This document shows, piece by piece, positions 37,589 to 48,414 of a DNA stretch of 64,000 nt. Position 1 is the first letter of the stretch, and every line of letters begins with the position of its first letter. Made by a program: the position numbers and the translations under genes. This DNA comes from Akebia trifoliata (taxonomy: Eukaryota; Streptophyta; Magnoliopsida; Ranunculales; Lardizabalaceae), in contig CM030708.1 of the NCBI GenBank assembly GCA_017979445.1, positions 29,607,613 through 29,671,612 of the forward strand, in the 5' to 3' direction. Below the pieces are notes generated by a model. It was not told where the DNA came from, did no database searches, and was given only the letters and a program-made list of their open reading frames with translations.

Positions 37589-38752
37589 CTAAAATGGGTA
37601 TCTCATCTGGACTTCGACTCGGGGACCTTCGTGACTTCTTTGTGAATTTAATCTCTCAGATGATCCCAACCAGTTTGAAAGGCTTGCATCAATAACTATT
37701 TCTTGATTGGGAGGCTTAAAGTGATCAAAATTTTGAAATAAACTGATGGGTTTTTGTGATTTTTCCTCTAAATTGTCATTCTCTTTCTTCTGATTCTCTA
37801 ATGGTGGGAGCTTGAAATTAGGTTCTGAACTAAAGGGTATTTGTAGTTCTTGATCCAAATTGGAATTCTCCTTCTGATTCTTTAATAATGGAGCTGGTTT
37901 TGCCTTTACAGCTTTCCATTGAGTGAGATTTTCGACAGGGTTTAATACAGAATGAACATATTGGCTTCTATTTCGAGCATTTTCGTTAGATCGAAGTGTC
38001 TTTAGTTCTTGGGTGAGTGGAGTTGCAGAGGAGAATGATGACTCAGAAGACTCTCCTTCCCCCACTGTTCCATCGTACTCGTCTTCATCGTCATCCCCAA
38101 AGTAGTCATCTTCATCTTCATTGTCATCATCCGAATCCATTTCATCAGATTCTACTTCTTCGAATTCATCCTCACTATCTCTGCAATTTTGATATCTATG
38201 GTTCAATTGGTAAGATCCCATACTCGACGTGATTGAGTCATCTTCAGAAAGAGAAATGGGTTGGCTTTGTTTCACCGATTTTTCTTGCTCTCCATTGTTG
38301 GAAAAATTTGTAATTTTTTGACTTGAGTCCTCATATGTTTTGACATTCAAATCAAAAGTGACTTTCTTTCTAGTATTAAAGCTCAATTGCTCCTCCAATT
38401 TATCTCTAAAAATAGAAAAAAAAAATTCATGTAAGATATCAAATAATACGAATTTCACCAAAAAAAAAACAAGAAAAATGGATAACTGACCTTGATTCTG
38501 TGCTGTTTTGCTTTAAAGAGAGAGTTGGTTGAACTTGAAGAGGTTCATAAAACCCATTTCTCTGAAACAAAATTCAAATTGAATTGTGTTTAATCGAAAA
38601 ATAAATTAATCAAAAAACCCAAACAAAAATTGAAAAACGATGAACATGAAGGTTAGAGATGGGCTTACTTGGTCTCTGGGGAGAACTCTATTTGCTGGTT
38701 TTCTGCGTTTTGAAACCTTTGAAGTACTGAAACAAGCAAGAAAACAACCCAT
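37589..38752 (-). CDS. Acidic protein with MGC acylation-type N-terminus
   Basis: Exons 38669-38752, 38491-38561 and 37589-38405 join in phase to 323 codons. The N-terminus MGCFLACF offers Gly2 for N-myristoylation and Cys3/Cys7 for palmitoylation, so membrane attachment is likely. A basic patch KRRK (15-18) and RDQRNGFYEPLQ follow. KKVTFDLNVKTYE (65-77) is a block I recall as conserved in plant relatives. Residues 128 to about 170 are an extreme Asp/Glu tract, and the C-terminus has SNWLG and ends RVEVQMRYPF. No enzymatic domain is visible and most of the chain looks disordered. Relatives are annotated as hypothetical plant proteins; function is unknown. The start is the first ATG of the transcript strand that fits the acylation motif. 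Confidence 0.85.
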
Positions 38753-39137
38753 TGAGAGATCTTTCTCTTTGTTTTGGAGATCGATTTGTTTAGAAGAGAA
38801 GGGGATTGATTAGTGGATGGTTGTTCATGGTGGTGATAAGGGTGACAAACAAATACAGATTTTGAAAGTGAGAGAAAGAAAGTGTGTGTTTGCTGGAAAA
38901 CGAGTTTGATGCGAAAGCGAGCAAAAGCTGACACGTCATCACGTAAGTGCAAATTTGTTGTTTCTTTAGAGAGCAATGTTTGATGTTTTCTGTTTTTTGA
39001 AAACAGTGTTGCAACTCAAGTGGGCCCACTTTCTCAACAGTATTCAAACCAATAAAACATATTAATCAATAATAATTAAAAAAAATAAAATACAAATCTA
39101 GAAATCACTAGTTAGGTATGGGAAATAAATATAGAAT

Positions 39138-39287
39138 ATCGACTTTTCGATGCCCCCTCTAACATACACTCCCATATGCCCCCTAACATGGCATGTGCCA
39201 AGATCATAAATATGTGCAATTGTGTATCCCGAGAAAAAAGATATTTGGTTCCTATGTCAGAGGGTGTGTAAAAAAATCACGACTCAA
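39138..39287. mobile_element. Hairpin MITE, family A
   Basis: TTTTCGATGCCCCCTCTAAC and CCCCTAACATGGCATGTGCC on the left, GTGCAATTGTGTATCCCGAG in the centre, and GTCAGAGGGTGTGTAAAAAA with ATCACGACTC on the right match the other family members. Confidence 0.6.
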
Positions 39288-39290
39288 AAA

Positions 39291-39321
<31 letters not shown>

Positions 39322-39556
39322 TGAAAGGATCATGTTGTATATCGATAACTAGAGTTGTCAGAGGTTTAGATCGGATTATTATCAAGCTAGGGCCAATCTA
39401 ATAAGGATCACATACGCATGTGATTGCATTCTTGTCGGATTGGTTTTTTTTTTTTCGGATCTAAATAGGAGGAATCAAACATGATTCAATAACAATTGGA
39501 ATAGATAAGTGTGATTTGATATACAAACTCTAAATAAACTTCATATATTAACAAAA

Positions 39557-39735
39557 GAGTCGTGCTTAAGTGACGTCAAGATTGGACTTCATATCACACA
39601 TCTTGATCTGAAAGTGAATAGGAACCATAGATGCTTTTTCACTCGTATCTTAGGAAAATGAATCTAGTATTCTCATATGCTTTCACGTCAAGATGTGCAA
39701 TGTGAGGTCCAATATTGAGGTCACTTAAACATTAT
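39557..39735. mobile_element. Hairpin MITE, family C
   Basis: It starts GAGTCGTGCTTAAGTGAC and ends GAGGTCACTTAAAC. Inverted arms CATCTTGA and CTTTTTCACTCGTATCTTAG form the core. The GAGTCGTGCT end and the TACTCGTATCTCG core recur, inverted or direct, at 47431-47589 and 61519-61686. Confidence 0.55.
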
Positions 39736-41229
39736 TCTTAATAAAATATAAGATACATATTTGATCAAATTGGGCCTCTATAAAGCAAGACCTTGATCCC
39801 GTTGATAGGTTATCGGATCAAATCCTTATCATAACCAAAATTCTCAACCCATATCAAAACTATTCGATCGGATTTCAGATATGATCAGATCGATTGATTT
39901 CTTTATAGATAATAAATATCTCGGTGATACTTTCTTCGAGGAAAAATCCTAACCGTAGCATTTTTTGTTTACACAATCAAGATCATGTATTTTTACATGA
40001 ATCATATTTCACAATCCACGATGCATCAAGCTTTTGTATTCATAAATACAACAAAGTTATAATTCGGCTGAGCTGTCAATTTCGGAAAGCGAAAGTGGGA
40101 ATGTGGAGGACAAAACGGTCATCAGATTCGAATTTGTTAAAGACTTATCAATCCATAAATGACGTTTGACTGAGATTGTCAAACGTACGATTGAGATGTG
40201 AGGAAATCTTTACGCATTCATTTGAAGGAGAATCTCGAAGATTACTCGCTCATCTTAACCATCTTTGATTCACTACGTCATATGTCGTTTGACACAAACA
40301 TTTTCCTTTATGGAAATATGAACGTTAGAAGTGATAATGATGGCTGCGGTGGGATGTGAGCACCTTAATTTAATAAATGATGAAGAGAGACCTATTTATT
40401 GCATTCTATTACAAAAACTCCCTTACTTTATCAAGTTTATTACTCAATGAACCTTACTTTCTAAAAAAACACAAGACTACCGTGACTTACTTATTTCAAA
40501 GTAAGATTTGAAATTTGGGTCCACATGGATTATCTAATTGGTAATCCAACCATGATTTTAAATCTCGTCCAAGACACCAGCCCAAGTCATCTCGGTATTG
40601 CTCATAAGCGAGACGATTGGACATGACATCTCACTCGTGGTAGGAGTGTGAAAAAGGACTTAGGTTTGGAGACTATAAGGCGAAATTTATCTAGGCGTGA
40701 GTTGGGGGCAATTAAGAATAAAAATATACATTTGTAATGGTCAACTAAGAGTGAAAAAAAAATTGTACGGGCAATAGTGACAGATTTTTTTATCTGTCCG
40801 CAATAACTCATTATTCCATAGACTTTGAAAATTCTTGTGAGAGTGGGGTGGGAGGGGGCAAGTGCCCCCACTGTAAATCTACTCCTGATCGAATTGATGG
40901 TTAGATTCGTCAAGGGGATTCAGATGACAAACCAGATCATGCAACCAAGGCTGGTATCCAACTCAGAGAGACCTAAAACTATATAAATCTTGGATCAAAA
41001 CCTACCATCCAACCTAGAATTGGAAGTCAAATGTCTTTGGAATTCTTAACTGGTCAAGTGGTTTAGGAAGAAATAATTTATTCTTCTGATAGCAAGTCAA
41101 GTATTCTTGGGAGAAGGTATAAGACATAGTTTAGAATAGTCGGTCAATGGTTCAATTCTTTGGTTTGGAGAAATTCAAGCGATATTCACATTAGTGATTT
41201 GTTCAAACGGTATGTTTCTCTAGTCTTAG

Positions 41230-41641
41230 ACAAGGTTTCAAAACTCAGTTTTACATCCATGGACGAGATCGAGTTATCTCAGATTAGTCAACTCATTTTA
41301 GATGAGACAAATCATTTAACTCATTTTATAATGATTGATTTACATATATTTAAATTAAAACAATTATAATTCTTTAATGAAAAATAAGGTAGATTAAAAG
41401 ATTTTATCATAAAATTATTTTTATTTATATAATAAATATTAAATTAACATATATATATTTTAATGAAAATCTATAAATCCCGAGTGACTCGATTGACATC
41501 TTCAAAATATTGTCCGAGACATCTCGTTTATCTCGCGAGATGATGTGAATGTTGAGACATCGTGTGTATTCGTATCACTATGGAATGATATCGAGAAGAA
41601 TCATCTCGATCCTAGACGAGATTTAAAAATTAAAACCATAG
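41230..41641. mobile_element. CATGGTTTTAAAACTC-family copy
   Basis: CAAGGTTTCAAAACTCAG at the left and TTAAAATTAAAACCATAG-like sequence at the right are diverged ends. Internal GACATCTCGTTTATCTCGCG and GACGAGAT motifs match the other copies. It lies about 450 bases upstream of the hnRNP gene. Confidence 0.45.
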
Positions 41642-42087
41642 TCATAGGGAACTTCTACACTATAAAGAAGTACTTCCCCTATCAACCATTAGACATGCCA
41701 GGCTTGGCTAGGATTTTGAGGCCCAAATAGCATCTTATCATTTATGACTAGGCCCAAGACTTTATTGGCCCATGGACAAACCTAATTTCAATCAAATTTA
41801 ACCTAAAAAATGAAACCATGCATAGCAATTAGCAAACAACCCATCAATTAAAAAAATAATACTCATATGAAATCACAACCGTCAAATTTACTCCTCAGAT
41901 CCAAAAATCTATACCATCAAATCCAAATCATCTCATCCGTTCAAATAGATTTTTCATCTATTTTCGTTTTACATTATAGTACAGTAGATATTTTCTTCTA
42001 AACCTGAAGTCCGCATCTTTTCCAAACCCTCGCCTCCTTCCATCTCTCCTTCTGTAGAGAAAAGTGAGAAAAATCAGTGAAAGAGAG

Positions 42088-44579
42088 ATGGATTCAGATC
42101 AAGGGAAGCTGTTTATTGGTGGGATTTCATGGGATACATCTGAGGATAAGTTGAGTGAGTATTTTGGGAAGTATGGAGAGGTGATGCAGTCTGTAATCAT
42201 GCGTGATAAGACCACAGGAAGACCTAGAGGTTTTGGATTCGTTGTTTTTGCAGATCCATCCGTTCTAGATAGGGTTCTTCAAGACAATCACAACATTGAT
42301 GGAAGAACAGTGAGAACCTCGACTCTACTCATTTGTTGTTAGATCGACTAATTATATGAGTTTTTCTTATTGATTTGGTTTCTGGGACTTGTTATTTGTT
42401 ATCATCTTTGATGGGTTTTCCTTATTTTTCTCTAATTTTACTGGTTTTGATTCTTGTATGGAATTTTGGGTTTGCTTTTATTATCTGATTGTTGGGGTTT
42501 TTGTTTTAATTTACTGATGTTAAATGTGGGATAATGTTTTTTTGGATAATTTAGTTTATGTTGATGGGATTTGGTTGTTGCAATCATTTTAGGTTAATTT
42601 ATACTGCTTGGATCTTGTAATTTTCTTGATGGTTCTGTTATAAATGTTGCCAAAACTATTTGTGTTGTAATTACAGGAAGACAAATGATGAAGAAAGTGT
42701 CTGTGTTTATTGGTTTTCTTTCAAATTGTGTTTATTGGGTTTTGCTTTTGATTAGCTGTTGTTTAGAACTCCATTCAAATTTTAAGTAATATTGAGTAAC
42801 CCAAGTAATGAATCTTTGATTTTTAGATATATTTATATTATGTGTTGGTTGGTAAATGGTTATATATGTATTAGTGTTTTATTTGTTTGTGGATGATTTG
42901 AGAACTTGGGAGTCATTTGTTCTTGTTTGTGTACATGAGCTTGAAATGGTTCTTTCTTGTTTCATTCTAATGAATTTCTTGTCTTCGGTCAACAAACCCT
43001 TAATTTATTTTAAATAAAGGGAAAGAAGTTTTGGCTGTACTTTGTTATTAATTTACAAAGTTAACGATGAATGTTTCACTCGGTACTGATGTGCAAAATC
43101 ATACTAATGCATATACGAATGGATGTTATGTGGGAAATTTATTCATTTTATTACTCTATCGGGAGTTCTTGGATATTTTCAGCCTCTCTGATCGCATGTA
43201 GAGTTTTGTGATATTCATGAAGACCAATCTTTTTAGGTGGTCTATCTCTCTAAAGTTTATTTCCGAGCTCATTTCACTATGTCCAACCATCTAAGTCCTT
43301 GTATATAGTTACACTTTTTTTTTTCCTTTGCCCCTACATATGGTTCCTTTCTTCAGTGTAACTCCTGCTTTGGTAAATTCAGGTTGAAGCTAAAAGGGCT
43401 TTATCAAGAGAGGAACAGCACACGACTTCTAGATCTGGAAACACTAATAGTAGAAATTTTGGAGGTGTAGGTAATATTAAGACAAAGAAGATATTTGTAG
43501 GAGGTTTACCTCCAACTTTGTCAGAGGAAGGATTTCGTCAGTATTTTGAGGCATATGGTCATGTAACAGATGTAGTAGTTATGTATGATCAAAGTACTCA
43601 ACGCCCGCGGGGTTTTGGTTTCATATCCTTTGACAATGAAGAAGCGGTTGATAGAGTTCTACACAAGTCCTTTCACGAATTGAATGGTAAACTTGTGGAA
43701 GTCAAGCGTGCTCTTCCAAAAGATTCGAACTCTGGTGGTGGTGGTGGCGGCCGTTCGATGGGTGGTGGTGGTGGTGGGAATTATCAGAGCTATGGTGGTT
43801 CTGGTGCCAACATGGGTTCATATGATGGTCGAATGGCGGATGGAAATAGGTACATGCAGCCTCAGGCAACTGGAGGGGGTTTTCCAGCATATGGTGGTTC
43901 TGGATATGGTGGACCGGGCTATGGATACAATGCTGCCAATAACGGTGTTGGTTATGGTGGTTATGGTGTTAGTGGCTATGGTGCTGCCAATGCTGGATAT
44001 GGTGGCCCGGCTGGCTCCTATGTGAACCCTAATGCACCAAATGCCGGTTACACAAGTGGCCCTCCCGGTGCTGCAAGGAGCCCATGGGGTGCTCAGCCTC
44101 CGTCTGGATATGGTTCCGCTGCCTATGGTGCAAATGCAGGCTACGGGGCGGCCGTGCCTTGGAATGGCACTGGTGGTGGTTCAGGTGGTAGTGGTGGCAA
44201 TGTTTCTGCACCAACGGGTCAATCTCCAAGCGGTGCTGCAGGTTATGGAAATCAAGGATATGGGTATGGTGGTTATGGTGGAAACGATGGGTCTTATGCT
44301 AACCCAAGTAGCTATGGTGCAGCCGGAGGGCGTGCAGGTAGCACCCCAAATAGCAACAATGCTGGTTTCGGTGGAGGAGATCAACAAGGAACTGGTCCTG
44401 GTTACATGGGAAGTGGTGGCTATGGTGATGGTAATTCGGGTTACCCGAATGCAGTTTGGAGGTCTGATCCTTCACAGGCCGGGAACTATGGGTCTTCCCA
44501 GGCAAATGGACCGCCAGGTGGACAGGGTGGTTATGGTGGTGGGTATGGTGCTGCTCAGTCCAGGCTGTCCCAACAGTAG
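42088..44579 (+). CDS. Two-RRM glycine-rich hnRNP-type RNA-binding protein
   Basis: Exons 42088-42309 and 43383-44579 join in phase 0 to 472 codons. RRM1 has RNP2 LFIGGI (8-13) and RNP1 RGFGFVVF (47-54). RRM2 has RNP2 IFVGGL (111-116) and RNP1 RGFGFISF (150-157), so the RNA-contacting aromatic residues are intact in both. From about residue 205 to the end is a low-complexity Gly/Tyr/Ser/Asn/Ala domain rich in YGGYG-type repeats, typical of hnRNP A/B- and Musashi-like plant proteins that bind pre-mRNA or mRNA. The MDSDQGKLFIGGISWDT start is typical of the plant hnRNP1 group (such as At4g14300, from memory). An in-frame ATG at 42064 would add eight residues; 42088 is preferred because it gives the family start. 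The 1.07-kb intron falls within RRM1, after GRT. Confidence 0.93.
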
Positions 44580-47500
44580 TAACATCGATGACTTTAAAGT
44601 ATACCGAGTGTCACCGTTTCAACAGAACCTTGCTTTCACTATCACGCACGGAGGAGCAACTCTTGCAAAAGATGACGGCAGGACTGGTTGGCTTGCTTTT
44701 GCAGTAGTAGCTATTTTGCTAGCATATGATTAATAGTTTTTGAGGAGAGTAGTAGATAACTCTTTTTTTTATTTTTATTTTTCCCGTAGTATTTGCTTTT
44801 AAGTTGTAGTGCTATATTTGGCTTGCTTTTCATTCTCTCTAGTATTAATGCTAGAGTAGCTTATATTTAGACTTATTTATGTTTGTGGGGTTGGATGATA
44901 GTTAATTATGTTGTTGATGTTTATGCATTAGTATTAATTATTAAATCTTTTGCAGATAGACGAGTACTACAAAATTTCATGATTTGAAACTTGTGCTAGA
45001 TAGTAGTAGAATCAGTATGACAAGTAAGAGAGTAGAGATAGAGAGAAGATTCTTTGTAATTATTTGGGGTTGTATGCAACTTGGGTTGATAGACTGCGTA
45101 ATGGGTAGCGGTAAAGATAGTGATAGTTGATATTTGACGATGGCATAATCATTTTCCTCCTGTATTTGCCCTTGTTGTACAGGAGGAGAGAGAGAGATGC
45201 CCCCGCCTTCAAACCTGGTGACTATCATTGTGGCTGATCTCAAAGGTTATTAATGGGCCATGGCTTGTAAAGGGCAGGACTCGATCGATTAACCTGAAGC
45301 AGGGCAAGGCAGGCCACGCCACGATAACAACACTTGTCAAACTTTCAATGCCTCTGTGTACGTTTTATGAAAATTTGCCCTCAGTCGTGAAAATCTGAAC
45401 GATGCTTGGTATGTTTCCCTGACAAAAGAGGTTGGCCTCATTTGAATGGTTCTTGGTTAAGACAGCACCTATCCTCATCTTTGTTTAGCTCTCATTATCA
45501 AAATACTTATAGCTTTTGCCATATTTTTCTTTTGGGGACACATCTAAACAAAATTGTAATTTTTTTTATTGGTATACACAAATATCATAATCAAGTTATG
45601 GTTTTAATCTCTTGGGTGGTATCCACATTTTTAGAAGTTGTTATGGTCTGTTATGATTGAAGTAATATAATTTCCTTCCAATATATGTTGAATACGTATT
45701 TCAAAATAACTTTATTGCTTAATTATAGTAAAATAAATCAGTAATATTATTGTAGAATTCTTAAATAAAAAATAAGTATAGATATATGGATATAATTAAT
45801 AGATATCATGAAAATAGTCAGAACTTTTTTTATTAAAATGTATATTTTTAGAGTGGTATTCTTTAAAATATATGTAATTTCTCTAAAAAAATAAAGTAGA
45901 AAGTTGTGCTAAAATCACATGAAATTATTGTAGGTTTTTAATAATTTTTTTTTTTTTAATTATGAGAGAAATAAAAATAAAAATACAAGAGATGCTTACT
46001 CTCTATTCTGTGGCCAAGCACATGAGGATCTTTTTCTGAAGTGTTCCCTAACTTGGATTCTCCATGCTGCCCCTGCTCCTGAAGGAGAAACCCTAAATCT
46101 CCATATATTATCGATTAAGATGATTGTCGCTGCAAGTCGATTCCCTGTTTTAACTGCAAAGAAGGGGAAAATCCTCATCTGAGCAAGAAGAATCTTCAAA
46201 ATATGTAGTCTTGGAATGTTGCTTTGGATCGGGCATGGATTCTTCAACTACAACTTTCAACTGTTTGTTGTCGGAGAATTTTCAGCAACCAAATGCCCAT
46301 GTTATTCTCTACTCCCAGGGCCAACTTGCAAAAGTTGAACTCTTGAAAATCCAACCCTAAACCCTTTTTTTCTAAACACACTCCCAAGTAAAATTAAAAA
46401 AAGGTCAATTGAGATGATTTGAACAATTTTAAAAGACCAATAACATGCCTAGTTAGTTCTAAAAAAGTAAAAGAGAGAAAATAAAAGGGCAATGGATTGA
46501 GGTAGTGAAAGATATTAAAAAACACTTGATTGAACAAGAAAATTTAGATAGAGTTGAATGGAGGCATGGGTTTTAAAAAGTCATCCAAGACACCGAGTGA
46601 GTCACTCAGGACCTGTGTGGATACTAGAGTCAGAAGTACTTTGCTAAAGAGTTAGAGTTGAAGTACTCTATGAAGGAATTAGAGAAGTACTTTGGAACAA
46701 GATATACGTTTGTGAACAGAACTCTAAGAAGTACTTCTGTGTTGGAATTACATTTAGAAATTATTTTGACTTTTGATAAAAAGATTAGAATACCCTTATA
46801 TTAAACATGTTACTAATTTTTATTTTTTTTTGGTCCATTTTCATATACAGAGACTTCAAGTTTGGAGGACAAAAGAGACAAAGATAGTAGATGTGTTTTG
46901 CACATATGAGATTATTACTGAAATTAATTGCGATGGATGCAAGAATCAGAAAATTTTAAAACAATTACTTGTTTCAAATGAATTGATTGCCATGGAATAG
47001 AGTAACATCAAAGACGAACAAATTAGTTATTGTTTCTAAATTTGAACAAATTAATTCAAATCTGAAATGTCCAAACAAAATTAATCGGTAGTTCAAAGAG
47101 AAATTTTGAAAGAAATTGATTGCCATGGGACACATCTTTAATTTGTACGATCGATAGAGATCATTTGTTGGAAAACACATTTCATGGAAGGACCTATTTG
47201 TCATCGTTTTTAAAAAAATTCAAAATAAAAATAACATTTCTGACGATGGAGAAGAAGAACACGACGATGGAAGTCAAGGCATCTAGAAATGGAAATCAGA
47301 AAAGAGAGGGATTAATGGAGAAGATGATGAGTTCGTGAAATTAAAGAAGGGGCATGTGTTAAATTTCATAAATATATGAGGGGCACAAAGGTCATTAGGA
47401 GCCGTTTTTTTAATTGCAAATAGGAAAATGCTGGAAATGACACAAACGGAGACACAAAGGTGACAAAAATGGTGTGGTGGCGTGCACATAACTGTATGCT

Positions 47501-48414
47501 TTTTTACTTGTATCTCGCAAAAAAGCATTTATGGTAATGTGTGCGACACCACATCCATTTGTCACCTTTGTGTCACCCCAGCACGACTCTTGTAAATATT
47601 GCTCCCCGCAAGAGCAATCTTAGGAACACCTTTTTGTTAATTTTATGCTTGGGAGCTTTTAGCTCCTGCGCAGAGGCAGAAGCACATATGGAACTTTTTT
47701 TACCAAACACACTTAAGAGAACTTCTAACTCTCCACAGGAGCAGAAGCACTTGAGAAGTTGTATCCAAGCGCCACCTCCGTATTATTTATGAATGAAAAG
47801 AAATGCCAAAACTGGAATTTATTTTCGTTCTTTTTCTTCATCATCCTCCTTGAGATCTACGTCTTTTTTTTCTTCTTCTTGTTCACAGGCATGAATTGTG
47901 CTTAAGAATCATCTAAGATACTTAGATGTCTCAGACTAGTCATCTTAGTATCGTTCGTGAATGAGACAAGACGCGAAACCTTGATTTAACAAATAGATCA
48001 AAGTTCTTAAAATTCTCTCTCCATCTTCATAACTTAACAAAAAGTTGGATTCACCATACCTGTTAAAGCTTTTAACAAGCTTTAATAGAGAAAATTTGAA
48101 AATTTTCAAGCATTTAAGGTAATTCAATCATGAATTTCACACAACTATATTCCATTTCTTCTTTTTTCCTTTTGACATATATGCTAAGTAGTACATTATC
48201 AATTGAAGTATATCTAAATCACCACACAAAGCCAGGTAACACTCATGTATCCAACAGCAAAACAATCAAACAATGTGGAAACACTTGAGAACGATCCTCT
48301 TTTGTTTCACAAACTGGGTTTTATGGATTCTAGACGTGTTTTGATGTCAGCCCACCATTACCATCATATGAGGTCGTAGTGTTCATGGCTTCCCTTCTCT
48401 ATTAAGTCCAACCA
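44580..48414. other. Intergenic region between convergent hnRNP and NPF genes
   Basis: The genes face each other, so both 3' flanks are here. A frame overlapping the hnRNP 3' part to 44733 is a shadow of the repetitive coding region. A family C hairpin lies at 47431-47589. The stretch 45990-46390 looks like copied gene leader DNA and ends in CTAAACACACTCCC, and AGAAGTACTTC-rich short repeats occur at 46600-46760. No gene is supported. Confidence 0.55.
47431..47589. mobile_element. Hairpin MITE, family C
   Basis: GACACAAAGGTGACAAAAAT and TGGTGTGGTGGCGTGCACA on the left are inverted as GTGTGCGACACCACATCCAT and TTGTCACCTTTGTGTCACC on the right. The loop carries CTTTTTTACTTGTATCTCGC. It ends AGCACGACTC, as does the copy at 61519-61686 with AGCATGACTC. 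Confidence 0.6.

Larger units (their letters stand above)
38753..42087. other. Shared upstream region of acidic-protein and hnRNP genes
   Basis: The two flanking genes are divergent, so this stretch holds both promoters. It contains hairpin elements at 39138-39287 and 39557-39735, a half copy of the GTTTACACAATCAAGATC hairpin at 39967-39990, a GGGCAAGTGCCCCC element remnant near 40620-40890 and a CATGGTTTTAAAAC-family copy at 41230-41641. No further gene is seen. Confidence 0.6.

Noticed and set aside
43684..44505. Other frames on both strands over the hnRNP exon
   Set aside because: Met/Val-rich or His-rich translations are shadows of the same repeat coding.
44032..44733. 233-codon plus-strand frame
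   Set aside because: It overlaps the hnRNP glycine-rich exon in another phase and is an artefact of GGT-rich repeats; it has no start context or domain.
45990..46400. Possible second Harbinger-like element ending CTAAACACACTCCC
   Set aside because: Only a right end was found; no matching GGGAGTGTGTTTAG left end and no TAA duplication.
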